DNA of 64,000 bases, taken from positions 2,356,001 through 2,420,000 of the forward strand of contig SMLU01000001.1 of NCBI GenBank assembly GCA_007859745.1, given 5' to 3'. The stretch comes from Phycisphaerae bacterium RAS1. GTDB lineage: Bacteria; Planctomycetota; Phycisphaerae; UBA1845; Fen-1342. Shown in pieces: positions 25,819-34,616 of the stretch (its first letter is position 1; each line of letters opens with the position of its first letter). A model generated the notes under the pieces. That model had not been told where the DNA came from. It saw only the letters and a program-made list of their open reading frames with translations, and made no database searches. The translations under genes were made by a program, and so were the position numbers.

Positions 25819-26219
25819 GTTCGTGCTCCGCGCGGAGATCTGTGAGCGGGGACGGGCAAACGGCCGGTCCCAGCCCAATGAGCGCGATTCGGGTTTCCTT
25901 GCTATTGTACGGCCGCGATGCGACACAAAAGCAAGTTAGTCCCCGAAGGCGCCGCCCCCATAAACTGGCCGGCGGCGGCCCCGGCCGACTCGCTTCCGAG
26001 AAAAATCCGAACGGCGTGAAAATTTTCTAACTTATTTGATTCCACGTGTTTACAATCGTACTCGGACGTGCGGCGATAAAAATTGTCCGCGGCGCGCGTC
26101 CATAGTAGATGGCAGGTACTCAAGAGGCGAATTCATCAGCCGGCGCACTCCGATTCGGAGGCGCGGCCGCTCGTTTCGGCTGCATACGCCGGCACGTCCG
26201 TTCATATCAGGAGAACGTC
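25819..26219. other. AT-richer intergenic region without a gene
   Basis: This 401-base stretch separates divergent secreted-protein genes. From about 26015 to 26095 it is clearly AT-richer than its surroundings (AAAATTTTCTAACTTATTTG, then TTTACAATCGTAC), which marks a probable promoter zone for the lipoprotein gene at 26220. A precise -35/-10 pair cannot be fixed. A GC-rich stem-like stretch (GGCCGGCGGCGGCCCCGGCC) lies near 25970. No palindrome family member is present. Confidence 0.5.
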
Positions 26220-26474
26220 ATGTGGCGACGCACCAAGCGGTTCTGTGTTCTGGCATTCGCGCTGCCGACGATCATCGTCGGCGCCGGCTGCGAAGACTGG
26301 GTGAACGCAACCGGGCTGCCGTCCGACTCGCCGGGCGGCGGCGTACCGACCTCGAAGGTTGAAGCGCTGCTCAAAGTCCGGTTCTCCGTGCTGCCCCGAC
26401 CGGTGACGAAAGCCGCCATGCCGTCTGTCGATGACGGCGCCGACCGCTCGTCGATCGGCACGGGGGTCGAGTAA
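26220..26474 (+). CDS. Small lipoprotein
   Basis: An 84-residue protein starting at ATG 26220 with AGGAG 7 bases upstream. The signal MWRRTKRFCVLAFALPTIIV leads into the lipobox VGAGC, then a short Ser/Gly-rich mature part that ends in GADRSSIGTGVE. It is likely membrane-anchored. The next gene begins 79 bases later on the same strand, so they may share a transcript. I recognise no family. Confidence 0.7.
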   Translation: MWRRTKRFCVLAFALPTIIVGAGCEDWVNATGLPSDSPGGGVPTSKVEALLKVRFSVLPRPVTKAAMPSVDDGADRSSIGTGVE

Positions 26475-26553
26475 GTCGCTGCTCCGGGCGGCGCCCCCCG
26501 CCCGGGCCAGCCAGAGGCACACGCGGAGGCGATTACGAGGTTGGAGAGAGAAG

Positions 26554-28266
26554 ATGGCCGGCGAGCAAGTAAACACGCCTAAGAGCATGCTCGGGCAGGA
26601 GATCATCCGCAGTTGCGGGGGTGTGGATGGGCTCGCCCGTGATCTGGATAGCGACGCGACGCGGCGGGCCTTGCAACTGCTGATCATGAACGAGGCCGAA
26701 GAATCCGGCCCGCTGCCCGACGACGCCCGCGAAACCGAGAATGACCGCTACACCGCCTTCATGGCGCGCGTCTGCAGCAAGCTTCGCTGCGACCTGCGGC
26801 AACTCGGCGAACTGACCGTTTCGGAAGAGACCAAATCAGCCTATCTGCTGCGCAGCGTTCGCAAGAACTGCCGCAGCGTCCGCGTCGAGTACAGCCGACG
26901 TCACAACATCGAGCCGGCCACGACCTCGGATTCCGAGTACGTGGAGCACAGCGCCGCGCCGAGCGAGGCGGGTGCGGGCGAAGCGGAGCCGCTGCCGGCG
27001 TGGTGGGACACGGTTCGCAGGCGGCTGCCGTCGCCCCTGGCGCGGCTGGGCGTGATGCTGGCCAGCTTCGTCGGCGATCATGACAACCTGGACGCGATAT
27101 TCCGGTCGAATGGCCGAGTCGACGTGGGCCGGCTGGCGGCGCTGCTGCGCTGCTCGCGTCACGACGTCGAGAAAGTCCTCGCTGCGCTGCGGAAGGAGGT
27201 TGTGAAGGTGAAGCAGTCTGTCCCGCGGCCGTTTTTGGCCATTCATCGAGAACTCAGCCAGCTCGCGGCCAGTTCGTTCGCCGGGCTGGCCGACGGCGAG
27301 CTTCGTCAGAAGCTCTTCGAGATCAGCCGCGGACTGGCTTACAGCTTCGGTCCGGATGACGCCATCGCCCGCGGCGCCCGGCGACTGGACCGGACGGTCT
27401 TCTCGCAGGCGATTGACCTGCTGCTCGACGAGCGCGAGTTCTCGCCCGAGCCCGAGCCGCGCACCGTGCTGGAGCGGCTGATGCAGAGCATCGTTCGGGT
27501 GCGCGAGGCCTTCGAGAAGGCGGACATCGACGCCGCGTTCACGTACAGCGCCATGCTGGTGCTGGACGCCGCCCGCATCCAGCATCACGTGGGCGCCCCG
27601 CGCCTGCAGGTGCTGATGGCTTACACGTATTTCCTGTGGCTCGGCGGCTGGTATGACGCCTTTATCCGCGCCAACCAGGCCATCGCCGACCGCTGTGACG
27701 CGCTGATTCGCCAGAAGGGCGAATCTCTCCTGGACGCCGCGCCGGAGTTTGAAGGCGCCGAGACGCTTCGCCGCGTCCGGACGTTTGCGCTGCTCAACCA
27801 GATTTCCTGCGAGTTTCACCACACCGTCACGAGCGCCCGCCGCGAGCGGTTCGTCGTCCGCGACTATGACGCACTGGCGAACCTGGCCCGCCGGCTCGAG
27901 ACGCTGCTCGAACAGGATGCCGAGGCCGGCACGGTTGTGGAGGAGCTGCTGGTCGTGAAAGCCCACCTGTCGCGGGCGGCCTACAACTTCCACCGCACCG
28001 CCTCCGACTCCGAGAAGAACCGCTGGAAGGACGAGCGCGACCGCCAGCGCGAGTCGCTGCACCAGCACGTCCGCCGGCACTTCTTCGACAACATGCTGGG
28101 CGTGCCCGACGTGCCGCGGCTGCTGGCCGCCGCCAACACGGCCGAGGGTTCAGCGGTGGAGCGGACGCTCGACATACTGCAGGACCTTTTGCAGCACTAC
28201 CCGGCGGCCGCCCGCGACCTGCGGGCCGAGCGCCTCGCGGCGCTGCGATCGCCGACGATGGATTGA
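26554..28266 (+). CDS. Large cytoplasmic helical protein of unknown function, possible HTH
   Basis: A 570-residue, mostly helical protein with no signal peptide. ATG 26554 follows GGAGAGAG. Residues 1-110 are polar and helical. Around residues 175-215, SNGRVDVGRLAALLRCSRHD with VEKVLAALRKEV looks like a winged or plain helix-turn-helix. The rest has TPR-like helix pairs (MLVLDAARIQHHVGAPRLQV, WLGGWYDAFIRANQAIADRC). It might be a regulator related to sigma-like proteins, but no conserved region is clear. It sits immediately upstream of the effector cassette with a palindrome between, so a regulatory link is possible but unproven. Confidence 0.6.
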   Translation: MAGEQVNTPKSMLGQEIIRSCGGVDGLARDLDSDATRRALQLLIMNEAEESGPLPDDARETENDRYTAFMARVCSKLRCDLRQLGELTVSEETKSAYLLRSVRKNCRSVRVEYSRRHNIEPATTSDSEYVEHSAAPSEAGAGEAEPLPAWWDTVRRRLPSPLARLGVMLASFVGDHDNLDAIFRSNGRVDVGRLAALLRCSRHDVEKVLAALRKEVVKVKQSVPRPFLAIHRELSQLAASSFAGLADGELRQKLFEISRGLAYSFGPDDAIARGARRLDRTVFSQAIDLLLDEREFSPEPEPRTVLERLMQSIVRVREAFEKADIDAAFTYSAMLVLDAARIQHHVGAPRLQVLMAYTYFLWLGGWYDAFIRANQAIADRCDALIRQKGESLLDAAPEFEGAETLRRVRTFALLNQISCEFHHTVTSARRERFVVRDYDALANLARRLETLLEQDAEAGTVVEELLVVKAHLSRAAYNFHRTASDSEKNRWKDERDRQRESLHQHVRRHFFDNMLGVPDVPRLLAAANTAEGSAVERTLDILQDLLQHYPAAARDLRAERLAALRSPTMD

Positions 28267-28284
28267 GCCTGGAGAGCCATGCGG

Positions 28285-28358
28285 GCCGCTTGGAGGCCGC
28301 TTGGCCTCCGGCCGCAGCAGCCCACACATAGACCGGCCGGAGGCCGGTCCCCCAAACG
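28285..28358. repeat. Family E palindrome, copy 2
   Basis: The left arm GGAGGCCGCTTGGCCTCCGG (about 28292-28311) is diverged; the right arm GACCGGCCGGAGGCCGGTCC (from 28331) and the following CCCAAACG closely match copy 1 at 20730-20757. It lies between the 570-residue protein and the effector cassette. No gene occupies 28267-28478. Confidence 0.8.
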
Positions 28359-28478
28359 TGGCGCCACCCCCGCACAGGCGGCGAGCGCGGCGAGCCGCGT
28401 CCATTCCCGTTGCCGTTCCACAGTGGTAGGATTTCGGGTCGGCCGATCCCATTCTCTCTCTTTCCGCGGAGACTCCGC

Positions 28479-29273
28479 TTGTTCGCGAAGGTGCACGGCT
28501 GCGAGAGCCGCTCGTGCCAGCGCTGCCCGGTGCGGCGCGCGGCGCGGCTGATCGTGGTTGCGCCAAGCGAAGTTCCGGGCGACTGTCCGCATCGCCTCGT
28601 CGGCCGGCTGGGCCGCTGCCTGGTGGGCGACCGAATGTCGCTGTTCGACGTGGGGCTGACGCCCGACGCGCGCCACGTCCTGCCCACGATCTGGACCACC
28701 GCCCACCTGCACCGCGCGATTGAAACCGGCCGGCTCGTCGCCCTGCGGCGGCCATTCGTGCCGACGCCTATCGGGGTCGAACCGAAACCGTTCGAGAAAG
28801 CCGCCCAGGAACCGCCGCCGCCTGCGGAGGAGGTCGATACCTGGCTGGATATTCGATTGCTTGACGCGGATGGCGAGCCGGTCGCGGGTGCGCCGTATCG
28901 CGTCACGTTGCCGGACGGATCAAAACGGCATGGCTTCCTCAACTATCTCGGCCGCGTGCGGGTTGAGAACATCACCCGCCGCGGCGAGTGCCAGGTTGAG
29001 TTTCCGGCGCTGGATGAAAAAGACTGGCAGCCGGGTGAGCCGCCGGCGGAGACGAAAGAGCTGACGTGGATTGAGATCGTGACCAGGACGGAGGCGGACG
29101 AGGCGCTGCCCTTTACGCCCTACAAGCTCGAATGCGCGGATGGCATGGTGTTGCACGGCTGGACGAAGGACGACGGCGCCGCCAAGCGTGATGACGTGCC
29201 CAAGGGCAAGGTCGAGATCACGCTGCCGAACGTTGATGAAAAGGACTGGAGCCCGAATCCGCCGACGCCGTGA
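28479..29273 (+). CDS. Protein with two VgrG-associated beta-sandwich domains (first gene of effector cassette)
   Basis: About 264 residues from a TTG at 28479, the best start by a GGAG eight bases upstream; GTG 28491 and ATG 28635 are alternatives. The N-terminus is Cys-rich (HGCESRSCQRCP). Residues of about 120-184 (LDIRLLDADGEPVAGAPYRV ... TLPDGSKRHGFLNYLGRVRV) and 194-260 (YKLECADGMVLHGWTKDDGA ... VEITLPNVDEKDW) are two copies of the carboxypeptidase-regulatory-like domain that follows VgrG or LysM modules in type VI secretion proteins. No signal peptide. It is probably an adaptor or spike-associated component; no VgrG or PAAR gene is in the window. Confidence 0.65.
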   Translation: MFAKVHGCESRSCQRCPVRRAARLIVVAPSEVPGDCPHRLVGRLGRCLVGDRMSLFDVGLTPDARHVLPTIWTTAHLHRAIETGRLVALRRPFVPTPIGVEPKPFEKAAQEPPPPAEEVDTWLDIRLLDADGEPVAGAPYRVTLPDGSKRHGFLNYLGRVRVENITRRGECQVEFPALDEKDWQPGEPPAETKELTWIEIVTRTEADEALPFTPYKLECADGMVLHGWTKDDGAAKRDDVPKGKVEITLPNVDEKDWSPNPPTP

Positions 29274-29296
29274 CAGGGATCGGCGTGGTGTCGGTC

Positions 29297-29390
29297 GGGG
29301 AGCATCGGCGTCTCGCCGGTGCAAATGTCGACGGCGCGGACGAGCGCCGACAATGTGAGCGGACGCACCGGCGGGACGCCGATGCTCCCC
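29297..29390. repeat. Family F palindrome
   Basis: The 26-base arm at 29297-29322 (GGGGAGCATCGGCGTCTCGC...) is the reverse complement, with one or two mismatches, of 29365-29390 (...GGACGCCGATGCTCCCC). The loop contains a further short dyad. It separates the first two genes of the effector cassette. A single arm recurs at 13840-13865. Confidence 0.9.
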
Positions 29391-29417
29391 CGCAATGGAC
29401 TGTCGGAGGATTGGCCG

Positions 29418-30092
29418 ATGGAGCAACCGAGCAGCGGCAAGACGCACACCGTCTCTGCCAACGAGACTATTCTCAGCATCGCACACACTTACGGCTTCCG
29501 CACCTGGGAGACGATCTGGGACCACGAAACCAACCAGCCGCTGCGCGAGGCGCGGCCTGATCCGACCATTCTCGCCCCCGGCGACAAGGTCTTCATCCCG
29601 CCCAAAAAGCAGAAGAAAGAGACGGCCGAGCTGGAGAAGACGAATACCTACTGGGTCAAGTCGCTCAAGGCGCGGATGAAGTACGTGGTGCGTTTCGAAA
29701 GCGGCAAGAAACTGGTCAATACGCTCTACCGTCTTGTCGTCGAAGAAAAGACGTTTGAGGGACGCACTGACGCCGACGGGGTGATCGACGTCGAGATTTC
29801 GCCGACCGCCCGCAAGGGCACGCTCACGGTCTGGTACAACGAGGAAGACCCGGAAGACATGCTGACCTGGGAGATCGCCGTCGGCGGAATGGACCCGATC
29901 GACACGATCACCGGCGTGCAGGCGCGGCTCAATCACCTGGGCTTCGACGCCGGCCCCGTGACCGGCTCAATGAACGAAGAGACAACCGCCGCGATCCGTG
30001 CCTTTCAGGAGTTCATCGGCGTGGCCGAGCCGAGCGGACAGCCGGACGCGGACACGCTCAAAGCGCTGGAGCTGCTCCAAAACGCCAAGTAA
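29418..30092 (+). CDS. LysM and peptidoglycan-binding domain protein (effector cassette)
   Basis: A 224-residue protein without a signal peptide. A LysM domain spans about residues 7-61 (THTVSANETILSIAHTYGFR ... ILAPGDKVFIPP). A middle beta domain (YRLVVEEKTFEGRTDADGVI) resembles the modules of the previous gene. A PG_binding_1 domain spans about 155-222 (ITGVQARLNHLGFDAGPVTG, AAIRAFQEFIG). This LysM-beta-PGB architecture is one I know from proteins encoded beside VgrG in type VI and related injection systems. ATG 29418 has GGAGG 9 bases upstream. It lies 32 bases before the metalloprotease gene and is probably in its operon. Confidence 0.8.
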   Translation: MEQPSSGKTHTVSANETILSIAHTYGFRTWETIWDHETNQPLREARPDPTILAPGDKVFIPPKKQKKETAELEKTNTYWVKSLKARMKYVVRFESGKKLVNTLYRLVVEEKTFEGRTDADGVIDVEISPTARKGTLTVWYNEEDPEDMLTWEIAVGGMDPIDTITGVQARLNHLGFDAGPVTGSMNEETTAAIRAFQEFIGVAEPSGQPDADTLKALELLQNAK

Positions 30093-30124
30093 GCCCGCCG
30101 TGCGGGTGCGACAGGAAGCAAGCC

Positions 30125-33100
30125 ATGCAGAAGTCGGAAAAGCGCTTCGTTTACTGGGATGGTGTGTGCAACGTCGATCCGGCGACGGGCCGTGTGGATA
30201 CGGCGCTGTCCTGCAAAGAGTACCTCGAGAGCACAAGAAACGTCGCCCGCGAGCGGCTCCAGTTCAACCCCAAGGACTACAGGCTGGACGCGGCGCCCGC
30301 CCCGGCGCTGGCGCAGGGCGGCACCAAGACGGTGCGCGAGGTGCTCAGCGCCGCCGTCATTCCCGACATCAAGGTGCGCATCAAGCGGGTCGACGAGTGG
30401 TTCGTGCCGATCGTCGACCTGCTGGCGATCGAGGTGCGGCTGCGATTCATCAAACGCATCAAGAGCATGATGCTGCGTGTGTTCAATTGCGGCAAGGACA
30501 ACGCGGCGGACGAACTGGTGTACCAGGAGACGTTTGACCGGTATGAAGTCGAATGGCTGAGCTACAGCGATTACAGCCACTTTGAGACCAGCGACGTCAA
30601 AGACCGCCGGAAGCGCTCGCGCGACCGCGTCAAGGCCCGCGTCGCTCCCTGCCTGAGCCACTGCCGCGTCGAACTCTGGATCGCCGACAAGGACAAGGCC
30701 TTTGCCGCGTTTGACGGCAAGACCCATCCGGACCCGGCGAATTTCGAGCACGACAAATCGGTTCCGAAGGCTGACGTTCCGGACGCCTGGGCCAAGGCCG
30801 CCCAGGGCTGGCAGCAGGGCGAGTATGAGGGCGTCAAGTCGTCCTGGAAATCGCGCATCGAGCACAAGAAACTCAAGCACGCCGACAACCTCGGCAAGAA
30901 CCTGACGCTGGTCGGCTGCCCGCTGGTCGAGTCGATCATGGCCGGCACGACCTCGATCAGGGTCTTCGACACGGAGCCGCTCGACTCCGCCTGGCACGCG
31001 GGCAAGAAGACCGGATTGGGCGTCAGGTTCGACAACTTCCGCGTCGAGCTGCGCGACGCGCTATACGGGATTTGCTCGCAGACGAAGATCGGCACGGCCC
31101 TGCTGCGCGCCGTCGCCAACGAAAACCCCGCCAAGTCCGTTTCCTGCTACCCGGTGGACACCGTCTATCACTCCATCGGGGGCTGCGCGATGGGCAGCTA
31201 CACGTTCTCTCCGGCCGGCACGCCGCCGAAGAACGTCGATATCAAGGACGACTTCGACGCCTACACGCACATCGACGAGGTGAAGACGGCGATCAAGGCC
31301 GGCGCCATCAAGCAGAGCGACGACCCGGCCTGGCGGCCGGCAGACGTCTGGGACGCCCAGTGGGCCGGTCAGCCGCTCGAATACGCCGGGCGGCGCTACG
31401 CCTTTCGGCAGATCGGCGCCTCGACCTCCGGGCGCGGCTGCAAGAGCAAGTTCTACTTCAACATGAAAGAGGTCAAGAACGTCGCCGCCGGCGAATTCAA
31501 GTTGCTCTTTCATGAATCGACCGGCGAGTGCAGCTTCACGCTCAAGCCCGAGCACAACTCCGTCGCCGCCGGCGAAAACCGGCGCGTGGTCGCCGCCGCC
31601 ATGACCAAGGACGCCGGCGGCAACGAGCGCAGCGTCGAGACGCCGCTGTTTCTGGCGCTGGCGCACGAGATGATCCACGCGCGGCGGCTGCAGCTTGGCA
31701 TGAACTGCGAGTGGGACATGATCGACGGCGATTTCAACGAGCTGCGACACCCGTCAAACATGGTGGCGCAGATGAAGGCGCAGATCGGCACCAATGGGCT
31801 GACCGAGGAGATCGTCCGCAACCTGGTGAGCCGCTACCAGCCCTACAACCGGGAGGAGTGGGACACGATCGAGGGCTTCGGCGCGCCGGTCGTGCTCGAC
31901 GAGGACGTATTCAAGGACCTTGTGAGCAAGCGCGTCATCGCGGAACACGACAAGACCGGCCGGCCCAACGAAGTGCGCGTGACTGAGAATCTGATGCGCA
32001 AGGAACTCGGGCTGAACCCGCGCTACCGCTACGTGGACGCGCCGACGACCAACGCCGTCTCACCGGCGATGTCGCCGGAGCTGAACGCGCGCATCAACGC
32101 CCCGAACAAGCTGATTCTCGGCGTGCAGACGCCCGACATCGGCTCAAACATCGCCGCCCGAATCCGTGAGGAGACCGACAAGCTGATCGAGCAGGACGGC
32201 GGCATGGCGCACCGCGAGCTGGTGACCATGAAGCCCGAGTCGATCTACTTCGTCCGCCGCGGGGCGCGCTTCTCGCTGGCCAAGCGCTTCAAATCCAACG
32301 CCAAGCTGCCCGACGACGACCGGCTTTGGGACGTGCAGGACAAGAACTACGTCGACGGCGTGTTCGACAACATCGTCAAGGCTGAGAGCGGCGTCCCGGG
32401 GCTGTCGGTGGAAGCTGCGCAGAAGCTGGCCGATCTGAAGAACCAGCGCCCCACTGGCACGGTCACGCCGCAGGCCAAGGGCATCTGGGTGGACAACAAG
32501 CTCGTCGTGGAGGCCAACAAGCTCGTCACGGGGGACGTGCAGACCATTGTGGACAAATCGGAAGGCCGGCTCGAAGCGGTCCGGAAGTTCGGCTTTGCCA
32601 ATCGCTCGGCGACTGCCGGCGACAAGGCGCTGATCTATAACGCCCTGCTCGCCGACGAGCCCGGCACGCGCGGCGCGCTCACCGGCGGGGGTCAGACGCT
32701 GTGGGACGGCACGAAAAAGCCGACCAGCGAGTTGAGTCAGCCGCAGAAGGGCGGCTGGGTGGACAGCCTGATTCCGCTCGGGCCGACGATGGACGAATCG
32801 GACCGCAAAGTGCTGATCGACAACTCGGTGATGAAGCTCCAATGGAAGGCCAATGCCTTTGCGCCGAAAATGGGCACGTTCAATCCACAGAAAAAGGCGG
32901 ACCTCTACGACGCGCTGCTCAGCAACGATTCGGAGATTCAAAGCGGGCTGTCCGGCGCGGGCAAGCTGGCCTACAACGGCATCGTTCGCCCGACCGGCGC
33001 GGTCACCGACGACAAAAAGGCGGAGTGGGTCACGGCCCTGATCGGTAAAGCGTTCACCAGCGACGATATCAACGCCCTGGTCGGCCGCTCCAACGGCGGG

Positions 33101-34429
33101 CTGGCGAGCGTGCTGAATCTGAAAGTCGCCGGCGCCAGCCCGGATGTGAACGCCAAGGCCGGCGTGTATGACACGGTCGTCGCGAAAAAAAGCGAGATTC
33201 TCGGCGCCTTGACGCCCGACGGAAAGCTGAAGATCGAAGGCGCGTATAACGCGCCGCCGCCGTCGACGTTCACCTACCCGGAGAAAGCCCGGCACGTCCT
33301 GCGCTTCCTGCAGACGGCCTTCTGGTTCAACGACGAGGACATGGGCGTCATCGTCAATCCGGTCGGAAAGTTCCCGAAAGTCCAGGAAGCCATCAGCACC
33401 GACGCCGCGTGCGATTGCTTCGCCGGCTACAACATGGACGCGCGCGTCGCGCCGGTCGATGACCAGCTCGGCCGCGAAGCCAACCCGTCCTCAAAGGCCG
33501 CCGCCTATCTGAATCCGCACTGGGCCACCGACCCGATCGAAAACGTCCGCCACGCGCTGGTGCACGAGCCGATGCACATGTTCGCCGCCGGCGGAACCGG
33601 GTTCACCGAGTGGGACGTCGGCGCGGGAACGAACGGCGTCGCGTTCAAGGCCATGATGGAGACGTTGCCCGGCGGCAATCCCGCCGCGCGGCTCAGCACG
33701 ATCAAGTCCGTCATGGACGAAGGCGCCTGCGAGATGTTCTGCCGGATCATCAGCTATCGCATCAACCACGCCGAAAACGCGCGGCTGATCGAGGTGACGC
33801 GGCTTGAAGCCTGTCCTTACTACGAATGGCCAGTTCATCTCGTCTGCCAGATCGTCCGCGACCTGAAGCACCTCAAAGGCGACGCGGCGGGTTTTCAGCT
33901 CGTGGCCAAAGCCTACTTCGACGGCGCCTGGGGGCCGTTCAACGACGCCCTCTGGGATCTCAAGGCGGCCAGCGCCACGTACGGCACGCGCTACACCGAT
34001 GTCTTCTGGCAATATGTTGGCGACCTTCAGATCGGCAACGACCCCTTCCGCGCGGACAACGGCGTCTGCGACACGGCGGTCAAGAAGTTCCGCACGGATT
34101 TCGGCGTTCAGATGATGCGATATGCTGAGCTGACCAAGGCGCTCGACGACGGCGTCTACCACGACCCGGTTTGCTTCGTCTACGTGCGCAACGCCGCCCC
34201 GGCCGATGTGTGTCCGTGCGGCCGGGCGAGCTGCAACACGGCCAGGCGCGGCGAATTCACCTATCAGCTCACTCCGGTCGCCTGCACGCGCATCCAGGAA
34301 TGCTGCAAGTTCCAGAACAACCAGGCGGCGACGAAGGCCGAGCGCGACGCCGTGCCGCGGAAGAAGGTCGCGACTTGCCTGCGCTGCAAAAAGCGGATCA
34401 ACTTCCCCGACGCGAGCATCTTCAAGTAG
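30125..34429 (+). CDS. Giant dual zinc-metalloprotease, putative injected effector (M91/NleD-like)
   Basis: A 1434-residue protein with no signal peptide or membrane helix. The first protease core has His514-Glu-Met-Ile-His518 (LAHEMIHARR), EEWDTIEGF (577-585) and TENLMRKELGLNPRYRY (620 on). That order and ending are the signature of the M91 family (NleD-type effectors). About residues 745-1065 contain four related repeats of some 60-90 residues, each ending in a K-x-x-W-V-like motif (e.g. KADLYDALLSNDSEIQSGLS). A second HExxH, His1147-Glu-Pro-Met-His1151, has a candidate third ligand in MDEGACEMF (Glu1199 or Glu1203). The last 70 residues carry many Cys pairs (CPCGRASC, CLRCKKRI) like zinc ribbons. 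Export by an injection machine is inferred from the neighbours. Confidence 0.8.
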   Translation: MQKSEKRFVYWDGVCNVDPATGRVDTALSCKEYLESTRNVARERLQFNPKDYRLDAAPAPALAQGGTKTVREVLSAAVIPDIKVRIKRVDEWFVPIVDLLAIEVRLRFIKRIKSMMLRVFNCGKDNAADELVYQETFDRYEVEWLSYSDYSHFETSDVKDRRKRSRDRVKARVAPCLSHCRVELWIADKDKAFAAFDGKTHPDPANFEHDKSVPKADVPDAWAKAAQGWQQGEYEGVKSSWKSRIEHKKLKHADNLGKNLTLVGCPLVESIMAGTTSIRVFDTEPLDSAWHAGKKTGLGVRFDNFRVELRDALYGICSQTKIGTALLRAVANENPAKSVSCYPVDTVYHSIGGCAMGSYTFSPAGTPPKNVDIKDDFDAYTHIDEVKTAIKAGAIKQSDDPAWRPADVWDAQWAGQPLEYAGRRYAFRQIGASTSGRGCKSKFYFNMKEVKNVAAGEFKLLFHESTGECSFTLKPEHNSVAAGENRRVVAAAMTKDAGGNERSVETPLFLALAHEMIHARRLQLGMNCEWDMIDGDFNELRHPSNMVAQMKAQIGTNGLTEEIVRNLVSRYQPYNREEWDTIEGFGAPVVLDEDVFKDLVSKRVIAEHDKTGRPNEVRVTENLMRKELGLNPRYRYVDAPTTNAVSPAMSPELNARINAPNKLILGVQTPDIGSNIAARIREETDKLIEQDGGMAHRELVTMKPESIYFVRRGARFSLAKRFKSNAKLPDDDRLWDVQDKNYVDGVFDNIVKAESGVPGLSVEAAQKLADLKNQRPTGTVTPQAKGIWVDNKLVVEANKLVTGDVQTIVDKSEGRLEAVRKFGFANRSATAGDKALIYNALLADEPGTRGALTGGGQTLWDGTKKPTSELSQPQKGGWVDSLIPLGPTMDESDRKVLIDNSVMKLQWKANAFAPKMGTFNPQKKADLYDALLSNDSEIQSGLSGAGKLAYNGIVRPTGAVTDDKKAEWVTALIGKAFTSDDINALVGRSNGGLASVLNLKVAGASPDVNAKAGVYDTVVAKKSEILGALTPDGKLKIEGAYNAPPPSTFTYPEKARHVLRFLQTAFWFNDEDMGVIVNPVGKFPKVQEAISTDAACDCFAGYNMDARVAPVDDQLGREANPSSKAAAYLNPHWATDPIENVRHALVHEPMHMFAAGGTGFTEWDVGAGTNGVAFKAMMETLPGGNPAARLSTIKSVMDEGACEMFCRIISYRINHAENARLIEVTRLEACPYYEWPVHLVCQIVRDLKHLKGDAAGFQLVAKAYFDGAWGPFNDALWDLKAASATYGTRYTDVFWQYVGDLQIGNDPFRADNGVCDTAVKKFRTDFGVQMMRYAELTKALDDGVYHDPVCFVYVRNAAPADVCPCGRASCNTARRGEFTYQLTPVACTRIQECCKFQNNQAATKAERDAVPRKKVATCLRCKKRINFPDASIFK

Positions 34430-34435
34430 TTGTGG

Positions 34436-34616
34436 CACGGGTTTTCAACCCGTGACGTGTGGCACGGCTGATTGGCGCGTGACGGCGCCTGTAGCGTCCT
34501 ACCGCCGAGTCGGCCGCGATGGTGGGCGACGCCCCGGCCTGCGTTTGCTCTTTCCGAGCCGCGACCGTGAGGGAGCGGAACCTGGAAGAACCGCTTGCTT
34601 ACGCGCGCGGCTCGGA
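34436..34616. repeat. Short palindrome plus degenerate family A palindrome, copy 2
   Basis: CACGGGTTTTCAACCCGTG (34436-34454) is a compact hairpin just after the metalloprotease stop and may terminate it. At 34551-34578 the 28-base family A left arm is intact, but the right arm at 34591-34616 is mutated. The symporter's only upstream start codon lies in that right arm. Nothing else is seen between 34430 and 34594. Confidence 0.85.
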
